Part shown: piece by piece, positions 43,531-52,860 of the stretch
Position numbering within the stretch: the stretch's first letter is position 1
Layout of the letters: every line of letters begins with the position of its first letter
DNA from: Microbacterium sp. LWH7-1.2
Lineage (GTDB): Bacteria; Actinomycetota; Actinomycetes; Actinomycetales; Microbacteriaceae
Assembly (NCBI RefSeq): GCF_038397755.1
Contig: NZ_CP151637.1
Location: 2,108,001 to 2,172,000, forward strand
DNA: 64,000 nucleotides
Direction: 5' to 3'
Program-made: the position numbers and the translations under genes
Notes under the pieces: model-generated
The model's database searches: none
The model's input: the letters and a program-made list of their open reading frames with translations, nothing else
What the model was told of the DNA's origin: nothing

Positions 43531-43830
43531 AGCGTGGGGCGGCGCGGGGGGCTGCGAGCCGCGCTTGCTCCAGCCGATGACGGCGTCGATGCCTCCGGCG
43601 ATGAACGCGTCGCGCTTGGCGTGGCTCCACCCTTGAATCCGCTTCTCCCAGGCGAAGGCGTCGGCGATGCGCGCGTACTCCTCCGTCCATGCGAGCTCCA
43701 CTGGGAGCCGCCGTCGCGTGTATGCCGACCCCATGCCGGCGTTGTGCGCCTCAAGACGCCGGGTGAGGTTGATCGTGCTGCCGACGTAGAACGTGCCGTC
43801 GGCGCACCGCAGGATATAGACGAACGCCAT
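43525..43830 (-). CDS. Small GIY-YIG endonuclease-domain protein
   Basis: A 101-residue protein consisting only of a GIY-YIG domain. Motifs are FVYILRCADGTFYVGST (the V-Y-I and Y-V-G strands), an arginine in NLTRRLEAHNAG, and a catalytic glutamate in AFAWEKRIQGW. It is UvrC/YhbQ-like in length and lacks other domains. Repeat arrays lie on both sides. The stop codon TGA at 43525-43527 is inside the last type-A repeat of the array (CGT-TGA-GCG), so the repeat defines the C-terminus. The family acts on DNA; a link to spread of the repeats is only a suggestion. Confidence 0.9.
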   Translation of the reverse strand: MAFVYILRCADGTFYVGSTINLTRRLEAHNAGMGSAYTRRRLPVELAWTEEYARIADAFAWEKRIQGWSHAKRDAFIAGGIDAVIGWSKRGSQPPAPPHAR

Positions 43831-44243
43831 GGGGTCAGCCTGCTCGCGGTGGACGCGCCATGGGCCGGTCCCGGGTGCTGCGTGGAGAGTGCGCCCGCGG
43901 GGGTTCCTGTGGAGGAGTAGTGCGTGGCCGGACACTCCCGAAGACCCGAGGCGTTTCGACTGCGGGCGCCAGAGCGCCCTCCGCTCAACGAGCGGGGGTA
44001 GGGGCGCCGGCCCTTGTCTCGGTCGTTGAGCGAGCGAGGAACGAGCGAGTCGAAACGCGCCGCACCTGCGAGCAACACCGCGCCGCAGCATCCGTCACCC
44101 ACGACGCGTTTCGACTGCGGGCGCCAGAGCGCCCTCCGCTCAACGAGCGAGGAATCGGTCGTTGAGCGAGCAGACCCGACGCGTTTCGACTTCGGGCGCC
44201 AGAGCGCCCTCCGCTCAACGAGCGGGGGTCTTGGCACCGCCTC
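43831..44243. repeat. Second repeat cluster, between the GIY-YIG and S8 protease genes
   Basis: Type-A copies lie at 43952-43990, 44107-44145 and 44182-44220. One full type-B copy is at 44024-44057, and a truncated one (first 12 bases) at about 44160-44171, cut in the middle of the core. No gene is seen in the gap; 43831-43950 should hold the GIY-YIG promoter. Confidence 0.93.
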
Positions 44244-45938
44244 TCAGTTGCGGAGGGTGAGCGAGATCGTCGGGCTGTAGCCGGTGTTGCCGGCGGCATC
44301 CACCGCCCGCGCCTGCACGGGGTAGGTCGCGTTCGGGTAGCTGCGCGACGACAGCGTGCCAGCCCACGAGCCGTCGGACTGCTTCGCCAGCGTGCCGAGC
44401 TTCGTCGCTCCCGACCACAGCGTCACCCCGGTGACCGCCACGTTGTCGGCGGCCGTCACCCGCACCGTCACGGTGCCCGACACCGTCGATCCCGAGGCCG
44501 GAGCGGTGATCGTCGCGGTCGGCGCCTGCGTATCCGGCGTCGGAGTCGGGGTCGGCGTGGGAGTCGGGGTCGGCGTCGGAGTGGGCGTCGGGGTCGGAGT
44601 GGGCGTCGGGGTCGGGGTCGGCGTCGGGGTGGTGCCCGTCGGCACGGTCGACGCGAGCCAGCCCGCGTACCGACCCGAGATCGGACTGAGCGGGTCGCCC
44701 GCGAAGCGCTTGCCGCGCGTCGTGGCCGCCGCCTGCGCCTGGGCCTCGAGGATCTGGAAGACCTCGCGCGGAGTGCGCCCCTCGCACGAGCCCTCGGCGA
44801 AGCAGGCGAGCACGACGCCCGACATCACCGCTGCAGACATGCTCGTGCCCGACGCGATGTATCCGTACCGGTTGCCCTTCTTGGTCGTGTACGGGCACGT
44901 GCCCGGCGCCGCGATCGTGTGCGCGCGGTCGGCCGCGCTCACCGCCCAGTTGCTCTTCGGGTTGATCGTGTCGTCGGCAGGGGCCGACGACTCGGTGCAG
45001 GGCTTCGTTCCGCGCGACCCGGGCTTGCCGTCGTAGTCGGCCACGTTGGTGGCCGTGATCACCTCGTCGAAGTTGCCCGGCGAGTACTGCGCCAGGTCAC
45101 GCGTCGAGTTGCCCGCGGCCGCGACCACGACGACGCCGTCCTCGACGAGCGCGCAGATCGCCTGGTGGATGACGTCGCCGTTCGCGTACCCGCAGTTGCC
45201 GTCGTCGGCCTGGCCGAACTGCATGCTCATGTTCATCACGGCGATGTCGTAGCGCTCGTGGTTCTCCATGACCCACTCGAGGCCGCACATGAGTGTGGCG
45301 AGCGTGCCCTGCATCTTGCTGTCGAGCACGCGCACCGACGTGATCGGCGCGCCCGGCGCGATGCCGACGAGGCCCACGGTGTTGTTGATCGCCGCGGCCG
45401 CACCGGCGACGCCCGTGCCGTGGCCGTTCGCGTCGGTGCCGTCGCCGCTGCCGAAGCAGTTGATCTGCCGGGCCACGTTGAGGTCGGTGTGCACGCTCAC
45501 GCCCGAGTCGATGATCGCGAGACCGGGTCCGTCCCACGCGCCCGCCGAGGTGGCGCTCGTCGGGGGCAGATCGGCCTCCACCGTGCCCACGGCGGGCGGC
45601 ACCGTCTGCGCGGCACCCGTTACGACCTTGTTCGAAGAGATGCCGCGCACCGTCGACGACACCCGCAGCAGGGCGACCTCGTCGGCCGTCAGATACCCGG
45701 TGAACCCCTTCACCACGCTGTCGTAGACGGCGTCGGGCTCTGCCGCGATCCCAGAGAGCGCAGCATCCAATCCCTCCGCCGACCGGAAGCTGACGGTGTA
45801 CACGCCCGGCTCGTCGCCCGCGGCGAACGAGGCGGTGGCGATTCCGCCGCCCACGAGCGACGCAACGACCGCGGTCCCCACCGCGAGTCCCGCGATGCGC
45901 ATCGCCCTAGCCGACTCTCTCCTCCTGAGCTTCCCCAT
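44244..45938 (-). CDS. Secreted S8 (subtilisin-like) serine protease with Ig-like C-terminus
   Basis: The ATG at 45938 follows GGGAGAG and gives 564 residues. Residues 1-41 form a signal peptide ([19 protein letters not shown]). An I9-like propeptide spans about 45-105 ([15 protein letters not shown]). The catalytic triad is D144 (IIDSGVSVH), H173 (GHGTGVAGA) and S366 (GTSMSAAV), with oxyanion N277 (AAGNS). A linker of about 35 residues of PT repeats leads to a beta-rich domain ([21 protein letters not shown]) of the Big/Ig type. It sits at the end of a glycan gene run; target proteins are unknown. Confidence 0.94.
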   Translation of the reverse strand: MGKLRRRESARAMRIAGLAVGTAVVASLVGGGIATASFAAGDEPGVYTVSFRSAEGLDAALSGIAAEPDAVYDSVVKGFTGYLTADEVALLRVSSTVRGISSNKVVTGAAQTVPPAVGTVEADLPPTSATSAGAWDGPGLAIIDSGVSVHTDLNVARQINCFGSGDGTDANGHGTGVAGAAAAINNTVGLVGIAPGAPITSVRVLDSKMQGTLATLMCGLEWVMENHERYDIAVMNMSMQFGQADDGNCGYANGDVIHQAICALVEDGVVVVAAAGNSTRDLAQYSPGNFDEVITATNVADYDGKPGSRGTKPCTESSAPADDTINPKSNWAVSAADRAHTIAAPGTCPYTTKKGNRYGYIASGTSMSAAVMSGVVLACFAEGSCEGRTPREVFQILEAQAQAAATTRGKRFAGDPLSPISGRYAGWLASTVPTGTTPTPTPTPTPTPTPTPTPTPTPTPTPTPTPTPDTQAPTATITAPASGSTVSGTVTVRVTAADNVAVTGVTLWSGATKLGTLAKQSDGSWAGTLSSRSYPNATYPVQARAVDAAGNTGYSPTISLTLRN

Positions 45939-46482
45939 GGCTCTCTCCCGCTTCCTGACCCGAGGGCCTCTCGCCGATGACCCGCGCCGGAACCCCTCCG
46001 ACGATCGAGAACGCCGGAACATCCTTCGTCACCACGGCCCCGGCCGCGACCACGGCGCCCTCGCCGATCGTCACGCCCGCCAGAACCACCACGTTCGCCC
46101 CGAGCCAGGAACCCGCGCCGATCACCACATCGCGCTCGATCTTGGGCTGGTCCATGATCGGGACCGGGCCCATCTCGACGCCGTAGTTCGACGCCGTCAC
46201 CATCACGTGCGGCGCGAACAGGCACTTCTCGCCGATCTCGATGCGACCGGTCTCGTTGCCCGCCCAGATGAGGCTGAACTCACCGATGTGGGTGCCCGCG
46301 CCGATCGAGATGCGCTCGCCGTTGCGGAACGACACGTTCGGTGCCATCGAGACGTCCGGCCCCATCTGGATCAGCGGCACCTGCCGCACGAACGAGTAGC
46401 CGTGGAAGTGGGCAAGACGCAGCCCGTGCAGCAGCGTGCGGGGGTCGAGCACCGACCCGAGCGCGCCCCGGAGGCGGCTCAT
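45907..46482 (-). CDS. Hexapeptide-repeat acetyltransferase, WbbJ-like (first copy)
   Basis: The ATG at 46482 overlaps the stop of the preceding gene (ATGA) and gives 191 residues. Left-handed beta-helix hexapeptides are evident ([49 protein letters not shown]), with the active-site-type ASNYG loop replacing the usual H-S-H. The last 32 bases overlap the start of the S8 protease gene. Such enzymes O-acetylate sugars in the cytoplasm before flipping. It is the third of a four-gene coupled run (GT4, GT2, acyltransferase, acetyltransferase). Confidence 0.88.
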   Translation of the reverse strand: MSRLRGALGSVLDPRTLLHGLRLAHFHGYSFVRQVPLIQMGPDVSMAPNVSFRNGERISIGAGTHIGEFSLIWAGNETGRIEIGEKCLFAPHVMVTASNYGVEMGPVPIMDQPKIERDVVIGAGSWLGANVVVLAGVTIGEGAVVAAGAVVTKDVPAFSIVGGVPARVIGERPSGQEAGESHGEAQEERVG

Positions 46483-47822
46483 CGCGCTGCCCCCGCAGCA
46501 TCCGTCCCCACCGGAACGGGTGCCGGCGCAAGCAGCTCGCGGTAGACCGCCATGAGCGCGGGAAGGTCGACCGACGAGCGCGCGGTCACGCTGATCACGA
46601 GCTCGCGGCGGTACGAGCAGGCCAGGCACGCGACCTCGTCGCGCGGGTCGCCCGCCGGCCACCCGGTGACCGTCTCGACCGGAGCCGTGCCGAAGAACCG
46701 CTCGTCGCGGCCCCACGTCACCGAGGTGGCGTAGCCCACCCAGTCCTCGGCGCCCTCGACCACCGAGCCGCCGGACTCGACCGCCGCCTGAACCTGGGCC
46801 CGCACGCTCGGCACGATCTCTTCCAGCGGAGCGGATGCTGCGACCGAGACCTTCACGACGCTGATGTCGTTGCGCACCCCGCCGTCACCGGCCCCGCGTC
46901 GCGAGATCGGCACGAGGATCGACAGCGTCTCGGCGTCGGGGCGCTGACGCGCCATCGCGATCAGAGTGGCGGCCGTGACCAGGTCGTTGACGGTACCGCC
47001 GAGCTTGTACGCGCGGCGCGTGGCGGCGGCGAGGTCTGCGACCTCGTACGCCGATCGGCGACCCTCCCGCACGTCGGCGAGGAGACCGGTGCGCGCGATG
47101 CGCGCGTTCTTGACCGGGCGCAGCATGCGCCCGCCCCAGCGGCGCAGCCGCATGCGGAACGACTTGCGCCAGTACGCCCGCCACGCCTGCCGCAGACCCG
47201 GATTGCGCTCGCGCCACTGCGCGAACGCGAGGGCGAGCACCTCGAAGCCGTTGCGCGGCGCGATGCCGAGCTCGGCGTACTCCGCCTCGCCCGGCTCCGG
47301 CGGTTCGGGCGTGGGCGCGGTGCCGGCGATCACGTCGCCGATCCGCAGGCCGTACATCGCGTCGCCCACCACGTGGTGGTAGCGCATGACGATCGCCACG
47401 CGCCCGGAGTCGAGCTCGACGAACTCGAAGTCCCACAGCGGCCGCGACGGGTCCATCGTGGGGCTCAGGCGCCCCGTGAACCGCTCGACTCGGGTCGGGT
47501 CGTCGGGCTCGACGTCGTCGGCGAACCGCACGTGGTAGTCGAGGTCGAGGCTCGTCACGGGCACCCACGCCGGCGTCGTCAGGCGCAGCGGCGTAGACAC
47601 CAGCCGCTGACGCATCGCCGGCGCGAACCAGCTGAGGCGCTCGACGCGCCGGCGGATCGCATCGCGGTCGAGGGTGCCGTCGGGCCCGCGCAGCGGCGCG
47701 CCGTCGACGATCAACGTGCCGGCGGCGTGCATCGCGGCGAACGTGACCGCGTTCGACACGTACTTCTCGTCGAGCGAGCTGATCAGCTGCGCCCGGCGGG
47801 CGAGTTCGGGGTGCGCGCTCAT
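46479..47822 (-). CDS. WS/DGAT-type acyltransferase (HHxxxD superfamily)
   Basis: A 447-residue protein starting at the ATG at 47822, which overlaps the GT2 stop by one base. The catalytic HHxxxD is [11 protein letters not shown] (H149, H150, D154), and the upstream [13 protein letters not shown] is the PLWD block of wax-ester synthase/DGAT proteins. C-terminal [14 protein letters not shown] and [19 protein letters not shown] also fit. Family members transfer fatty acyl groups from CoA to alcohols. Inside a coupled glycosyltransferase operon the acceptor may be a sugar or glycolipid; this is inference. A storage-lipid role is less likely given the context. Confidence 0.82.
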   Translation of the reverse strand: MSAHPELARRAQLISSLDEKYVSNAVTFAAMHAAGTLIVDGAPLRGPDGTLDRDAIRRRVERLSWFAPAMRQRLVSTPLRLTTPAWVPVTSLDLDYHVRFADDVEPDDPTRVERFTGRLSPTMDPSRPLWDFEFVELDSGRVAIVMRYHHVVGDAMYGLRIGDVIAGTAPTPEPPEPGEAEYAELGIAPRNGFEVLALAFAQWRERNPGLRQAWRAYWRKSFRMRLRRWGGRMLRPVKNARIARTGLLADVREGRRSAYEVADLAAATRRAYKLGGTVNDLVTAATLIAMARQRPDAETLSILVPISRRGAGDGGVRNDISVVKVSVAASAPLEEIVPSVRAQVQAAVESGGSVVEGAEDWVGYATSVTWGRDERFFGTAPVETVTGWPAGDPRDEVACLACSYRRELVISVTARSSVDLPALMAVYRELLAPAPVPVGTDAAGAAR

Positions 47823-48745
47823 TACTCTCCTCCGTGCGTCGCGACGCCGAGGGTGATCGGCGCCGGCGGGTCGTCGTCGACGAAGACGCGCCCGTCGAGT
47901 GTGAAGCGCACGGCGGTGAAGAACCCGCCGAGGAATCCGCGGAACAGCGCGAGGTCGGCATCCCGGCGCCGATGCTCGCGCCGGTTGTGCACCGCGCGCG
48001 ACAGGGTGCGCTTCGCGACCACCGCGAACAGGCGCACCCCCACGCGGACCCGCAGCCGCACCCACTTCGCGGTGAGCGCGCCGAGGCCCAGCCCGTAGCC
48101 GTGGTGCAGCTGCGTGTAGGCGTCGTCGGCGCGCGTGTGCACGTGGTGCACGACACAGGTCGGGTCGTAGACGATGTGCGCGCCGCTGTCGAGCACGCGG
48201 CAGAACATGTCGAGGTCTTCGGCGCCGGCCAGGCGCCGCCCCGCACCCAGCACCGGGTCGAAGCCGCCGAGCACGACGAGCTGCTCGCGCCGGAACGCCA
48301 TGATCGCGCCGTGCCCGGCGTCGATGCCTTCGATCGTGCGGGTGAACCGCCGGGGCGGCGGCGCCTGCTGCGTGCCGACCAGGGTGTGGTCCAGCATCCG
48401 TCCCGTCACGGCGCCGACGGCCGGATCGTCGAAGTCGGCGAGGATCGGCGCCATCCAGCCCTCGACCGCCGCGCAGTCGTCGTCGGTGAACACCACGATC
48501 GGCCGCCGGCTCGTCTCGAGGGCGAGGTTGCGGGCGATCGAGAGCCCCTTGATGTCGCTGCGCACGTAGTCGACACTCGCGGTCTCGGCGACCTCCCGGG
48601 TCGCCGACGTCGTCGACGCCGAGTCGACGACGAGGATCTGCACGCCCGGCGGCGTCACCGCCGTGAACGAGGCGAGCGCCGCGGCGAGCATCTCGGGCCG
48701 CTCGCGCGTGCAGATGGCGAGGGTCACGTCCTCAGGCCGCGGCAT
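47822..48745 (-). CDS. GT2-family glycosyltransferase
   Basis: A 307-residue cytoplasmic enzyme. It opens with VTLAICTRERPEMLAAALASF, has the DXD-type VVFTDDDCAAVEGW for metal and nucleotide-sugar binding, and GAEDLDMFCRVLDSG as the acceptor-site ED motif. A C-terminal basic helix region (RVRVGVRLFAVVAKRTLSRAVHNRREHRRR) may dock it to the membrane. The gene overlaps the GT4 gene upstream by 14 bases and the acyltransferase downstream by one. Donor sugar unknown. Confidence 0.92.
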   Translation of the reverse strand: MPRPEDVTLAICTRERPEMLAAALASFTAVTPPGVQILVVDSASTTSATREVAETASVDYVRSDIKGLSIARNLALETSRRPIVVFTDDDCAAVEGWMAPILADFDDPAVGAVTGRMLDHTLVGTQQAPPPRRFTRTIEGIDAGHGAIMAFRREQLVVLGGFDPVLGAGRRLAGAEDLDMFCRVLDSGAHIVYDPTCVVHHVHTRADDAYTQLHHGYGLGLGALTAKWVRLRVRVGVRLFAVVAKRTLSRAVHNRREHRRRDADLALFRGFLGGFFTAVRFTLDGRVFVDDDPPAPITLGVATHGGE

Positions 48746-49910
48746 CCGTCGTTCCCCTCACCAGGCGCGCCGCCTCGCGGTACGCCGCGAGCGTCGCCTG
48801 GGTCGCCGCGGCCCAGCTGAGCTGGTCAGCCCGTGCCATCGCGGCGCTCGACATGCCGGCGAGCACCTCCGGGCGTTCGGTCAGCAGGTCGAGCTGCGCC
48901 GTCAGCACCTCGACGTCGCCGACCTCGTGCGTCATCCCGGTGACGCCCTCGTCGATCACCGCGCCCGCGGCGACGGAGACGAGCGGGACGCACCCGGCCA
49001 CCTGCGCCTCGTATGTCACGAGGGCACTGCCCTCCTCGATGGTCGGGAGCAGCATCACATCGGCCGAGGCCAGCACGCGCATCGGCTCGGACGTGACGCC
49101 CCGCACGTCGACGCTCGGGTGCGCGAGCAGCGGTGCCAGATGAGCGGCGTAGTCGTCGTCGAGCCGGCCGTAGACGAGGAACCGCCCGTCGGCGGCGGCC
49201 TTCGACGCCGTCCACGCCTGCAGCGCCGTGTGCAGACCCTTGCGCGGGGTGCCCCGGCCGAGGAACACGGCGGTGAGGCGCCCGTCGCCGGCGCGCGCGG
49301 GCGGCGTGGTCACCGTGCACCCGTAGCGATGCCGGAGCAGCCGGTCGTCGTCGAACCCGCGAGCGAGGAACGTGCCGGCGACCGCCTCGCTCGGCACGAG
49401 CAGCCCGGCTGCGGCCATGTACTCGCTCTCTTCGGTGGCAAGGCGTCGCGGGTCGGCGGTGTGGCTCTCGCCGCGACGCGGCTCGAGACCGAGGGACGCG
49501 TACTCGCGCGCCACGACCTCGTACGCGTGCGCGGTATGGGTGTTGGGCACCTCGCGCACGCCGGGGATGCCGAGCCGCCGCGCCGCCTGCAGCGTGCGGA
49601 CTGACGCGAGCGGCCACGCGTGCACGACATCGCTGGTGTCTGCGCTCAGCAGCCGCTCGACGAGACCCGCTGCGACGGCGTCGTGATAGCGCAGGGCGCG
49701 GTCGCGCCCGAGGAGCCGATGCGGGACGCGCCGGCCGCGGAGGGCGAGGGTCGTCCGCACGGACGCCGCCCCCTCGACCGGCTTGGCCATGGAGGCCGCG
49801 ACGATGTGCACGTCGACGCCGGCGCGAACGAGTTCGTTCGCCTGGTTCCACGCGGTCCAGCCGATGCCCGGGGCTCCGAGCGCATGCGGGAAGCTGTACA
49901 GGACTGCCAG
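48732..49910 (-). CDS. GT4-family glycosyltransferase with uncertain non-standard start
   Basis: The GT-B core is plain: LTAVFLGRGTPRKGLHTALQAW after the N-terminal domain, then EEGSALVTYEAQVAGCVPLVS for donor binding. The first ATG/GTG in frame is at 49811, but family-like sequence continues upstream (LAVLYSFPHALGAPGIGWTA), and the frame is closed by a TGA near 49972 with no ATG, GTG or TTG between. A CTG at 49910 lies six bases after GGAGGT and would start the protein exactly where homologs are expected to start (392 residues). I therefore give 49910 as the likely start. A sequencing or true frameshift is the alternative. Confidence 0.78.
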   Translation of the reverse strand: MAVLYSFPHALGAPGIGWTAWNQANELVRAGVDVHIVAASMAKPVEGAASVRTTLALRGRRVPHRLLGRDRALRYHDAVAAGLVERLLSADTSDVVHAWPLASVRTLQAARRLGIPGVREVPNTHTAHAYEVVAREYASLGLEPRRGESHTADPRRLATEESEYMAAAGLLVPSEAVAGTFLARGFDDDRLLRHRYGCTVTTPPARAGDGRLTAVFLGRGTPRKGLHTALQAWTASKAAADGRFLVYGRLDDDYAAHLAPLLAHPSVDVRGVTSEPMRVLASADVMLLPTIEEGSALVTYEAQVAGCVPLVSVAAGAVIDEGVTGMTHEVGDVEVLTAQLDLLTERPEVLAGMSSAAMARADQLSWAAATQATLAAYREAARLVRGTTDAAA

Positions 49911-50204
49911 AACGCCACCTCCCCCAGGACGAGGCCCGCCTCCATAGGAGCCGTGCCGGGCTCTCGTTCATCACTCTGTGGGAGCCCTCCGGACGGGCAC
50001 AACCCGGGCCGTCGAATGTCGCCCAGTCTTTACAACCGTGCAACAAAGACACAGGGCGCCGTTAACAATCCGGCGCGACCATGGCAGAGCAAGTCTTGTC
50101 GCAACACCTGAGTTTCTGGGATCGGTGTGCGACGCGGACGGCCCGATGGCGTGCTGGGGGTTTCGGGCGGTCTGCGTCCGGAAGCACACGGAGAGAGGTG
50201 TCTG
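49911..50204. other. Divergent promoter region between GT4 and Wzz-like genes
   Basis: No gene is supported in these 294 bases. TTTACA (near 50030) and GTTAACA (near 50071) are AT-rich islands that may belong to promoters for the plus-strand run starting at 50205. I see no convincing -35/-10 pair. Confidence 0.35.
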
Positions 50205-51098
50205 ATGGAGACTCCGAAGTACCTGCAAGTGCTGTGGAACTACAAGTGGGTGCTGGTTCTCGGCGCCCTCGTCGCCGCGGTGGCCGCGTTCTTCGCCGGC
50301 TTCGCGATCGTCAACGGTCAGGTCGTGTCGAGAGCTCAGCAGACCTGGTCGGCCGCGACCACGATGCTGGTCACGAGTCCGGCCGACCGGCTGTATCAAG
50401 CCGAGGTGCCGGGCGTGCCGATCCAACAAGGCACCTCCGAGCCGCAGGTCATCGACCTGGCCTCGACGGCGCTCGTGTACGCGTACATCCTGTCGGGGGA
50501 CATGATCCAGGACGCCGTCGAGGCCGAGATCGGCGCACTCGACGACGAGACCGAATCGATCACCGCGCTGCGCCGTACGACGCAGCCGACAGGCGACGAG
50601 CGCTTCCCGGGCCGCCTCAGCCTGCCGGTGCTCGAGGCCGTCGGCACCGCCGAGACCGCGGACCGCGCCGAAGAGATCTCGCGCGCCGCGGCCGCCGCCT
50701 TCACGACCTACGTCGTCGCCCAGCAGGAAGAGCAGCAGCTCGCGCCCGAGCTGCGCGTGCTGCTCGAGCCGATCGGCGCGAGCCCCGCGGTGGAGGGCGA
50801 CTCCTCCAACCCCGCGATCCCGGTCGTCGTCACCTTCGTGGGCGTCTTCCTCGCGTTCGTCGTGCTCGTGTTCATCATCGCCGGCCTGCGCTCCCGGTCC
50901 GCGAAGCGCAAGGCCGCTCGCGCCGAGAAGGCTGCCGCAGCGGCCGAGGAGCCGGTGGATGAGACGGATGCTGCGCCCGTAACTCCTGCGAAGAGCACCG
51001 ACGACGTGGCGCCCGAGGCCGAAGCCGGCGAGCTGGTCGGCGCAGGGCCGCCGTCGCGCCGATCCGGCCGAGCCTCCCGCGAGGACGAGACCGCGTAG
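50205..51098 (+). CDS. Wzz-like chain-length determinant without kinase domain
   Basis: The ATG at 50205 follows AGAGAGG and gives 297 residues. Two membrane helices (about residues 14-38 and 206-228) flank an outside domain of about 165 residues that includes SAATTMLVTSPADRLYQ, the layout of Wzz proteins. The C-terminal tail of about 65 residues is Ala/Glu-rich and has no Walker motifs or tyrosine cluster. It probably regulates the chain length of the polymer made by the Wzy-like protein 30 bases downstream. It is the second Wzz-type protein of the window. Confidence 0.85.
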   Translation: METPKYLQVLWNYKWVLVLGALVAAVAAFFAGFAIVNGQVVSRAQQTWSAATTMLVTSPADRLYQAEVPGVPIQQGTSEPQVIDLASTALVYAYILSGDMIQDAVEAEIGALDDETESITALRRTTQPTGDERFPGRLSLPVLEAVGTAETADRAEEISRAAAAAFTTYVVAQQEEQQLAPELRVLLEPIGASPAVEGDSSNPAIPVVVTFVGVFLAFVVLVFIIAGLRSRSAKRKAARAEKAAAAAEEPVDETDAAPVTPAKSTDDVAPEAEAGELVGAGPPSRRSGRASREDETA

Positions 51099-51128
51099 GC
51101 GACGACGGCCCCTCCTCGGAGCACCGAC

Positions 51129-52712
51129 ATGTCGACCCGCACCGCGCACGCACCCGCGGACGAGACCGACGCGCCACCCGCCGAGATCGCGCCCGGCGAC
51201 GGAGCACGGCCCCACTGGGCCACCGTCGCCGGGATCGCGATCCTCTTCGCCGCGATCGTGATCGCCGGGGTAATCTTCCTCCCGCCGATCGCCATGGGCG
51301 CGGCCCTCCTCGGCATCACGCTCATCGTGCTGCTGCGCCGCATCCTGTTCACCTGGCCGGCGCTGCTGTTCCTGCTCGCGGCGACCGTCATGTTCATCCC
51401 GGCCCGGCGCTATGCGCTGCCCATCCCGCTCCCGTTCGCGCTCGAGGCGTACCGCCTCATGATCTTCATCGCGATCTTCGCGCTCGGGCTCGCATTCCTG
51501 TTCGACCGGTCCCGCCGGTGGCGGCCCGTCGCGTTCGGCTGGCCGATCGGCATCTTCCTGGCCACCCTGCTGGTGTCGTTCATCGTGAACGGCATGCGCC
51601 TCGCGAACCTGGGACTGGCGAACACCTCGCTGTCGGGCTTCTTCCAGCTCGGTGTCCTGCTGTCGGTGTTCTATTCGGTGCGCCAGCTGCTCACGAGCGA
51701 GCGCATGGTGCAGGGCTTCGTGATGGTGCTCTCGTGGATGGCCGTGATCGTCGCCTTCTTCGCCGTCCTCGAGCGCGTGGCGCGCACCAACGTGTTCCTC
51801 ATGCTCGCGAACTTCCTGCCGCTGATCGTGCTTCGCGACGACGGCGGCGACGCCACGCGGGCCGGTGTGAATCGCGCATACGGATCGGCGCAGCATCCGA
51901 TCGCTCTCGCTGTCATGCTCTGCATGTTCCTGCCGATCCTCATCTACCTGGCGAAGTACGCGATCTGGCCGCGCAACATCTGGAACCGGCGCATCGCCTA
52001 CGGGATCGGCACGTTCATCGTGTTCGGCGGCATCATCGCCGCCATCTCGCGCACGGCGGTGGTCGTCATGGGCGTGATGTTCCTGATCGCACTGGTGCTG
52101 CGGCCCAAGGTCGCCCTGCTGCTGCTGGCGTTTGCGGTGCCGGGGCTGCTGCTCGCGATGTTCGTCGTGCCGGCGCAGGTCGAGTCCATGCTGCTGTCGT
52201 TCCTGGACGTCGACACGCTCATCGCGTCGCAGTACACGTCGGCGGGCATGACGGGCGCCGGGCGCCTCGCCGACCTGGAACCCGCCTTCGTCGAAGTGCG
52301 GCAGTACCCGTTCTTCGGGCAGGGGTACGGCAGCCGGATCGTCGTCGGCGACGACGCGAACTCGTTCATCCTCGACAACCAGGTGCTCGGCATCCTGATG
52401 GAGGCGGGCGCGCTCGGCGTCATCGGCTATGCGGTGTTCATGCTCGCGCCCGTCGTCATGCTCATCGTCTACGCCTTGCGCTGGGCGGCCGAGCCGCGTC
52501 ACGCTCTGCTCGCGTTCGCCGTCGCGGTCTCGATCGCCGGGTACAGCGCGGCGCTCTTCTTCTTCGACGCTTTCGGGTTCTTCCAGTCGTTCCTCGTGCA
52601 CATGATGCTGCTTGCGGTCGCGGCGTGGGTGTACACCGAGGGCTCCCGCAAGGTGTCCGCGCCGAAGGCGGCGTGGACCCCGGAATCGGCGAGCGCGGGG
52701 GTCGTGCAGTGA
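51129..52712 (+). CDS. O-antigen ligase / Wzy-like polymerase (second copy)
   Basis: A 527-residue membrane protein with about twelve helices. The conserved Wzy_C pattern is present: GSAQHPIALAVMLCMFLPIL, then a helix ending in AAISRTAVVVMGVM (SRTA motif), then a large outside loop with FFGQGYGSRIVVGDDANSFILDNQ, in which the FGxGxG and N-x-x-L/D-N-Q elements are typical. It would join glycan units at the outer face. It lies directly after the Wzz-like gene and before a glycosyltransferase, so this run probably forms a second assembly system. Confidence 0.92.
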   Translation: MSTRTAHAPADETDAPPAEIAPGDGARPHWATVAGIAILFAAIVIAGVIFLPPIAMGAALLGITLIVLLRRILFTWPALLFLLAATVMFIPARRYALPIPLPFALEAYRLMIFIAIFALGLAFLFDRSRRWRPVAFGWPIGIFLATLLVSFIVNGMRLANLGLANTSLSGFFQLGVLLSVFYSVRQLLTSERMVQGFVMVLSWMAVIVAFFAVLERVARTNVFLMLANFLPLIVLRDDGGDATRAGVNRAYGSAQHPIALAVMLCMFLPILIYLAKYAIWPRNIWNRRIAYGIGTFIVFGGIIAAISRTAVVVMGVMFLIALVLRPKVALLLLAFAVPGLLLAMFVVPAQVESMLLSFLDVDTLIASQYTSAGMTGAGRLADLEPAFVEVRQYPFFGQGYGSRIVVGDDANSFILDNQVLGILMEAGALGVIGYAVFMLAPVVMLIVYALRWAAEPRHALLAFAVAVSIAGYSAALFFFDAFGFFQSFLVHMMLLAVAAWVYTEGSRKVSAPKAAWTPESASAGVVQ

Positions 52713-52734
52713 GCGCGCGGGCGCAGTTCCCGCT

Positions 52735-52832
52735 CGTTGAGCGGAGCGCGCTCTGGCGCGCGCAGTCGAAACGCCCCGGGTCTACGAGATCGCCGGCGCG
52801 TTTCGACTCACTCGTTCCTCGCTCGCTCAACG
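52735..52832. repeat. Inverted pair of type-A and type-B repeats
   Basis: A type-A copy at 52735-52773, with core GCGCGCTCTGGCGCGC differing from the array copies but still self-complementary, faces a type-B copy at 52799-52832. The core bases changed on both stem sides, so the hairpin is maintained by compensating changes. Confidence 0.93.
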
Positions 52833-52860
52833 AGCGAGAGTACGAGCGGGGGGACCGGCG

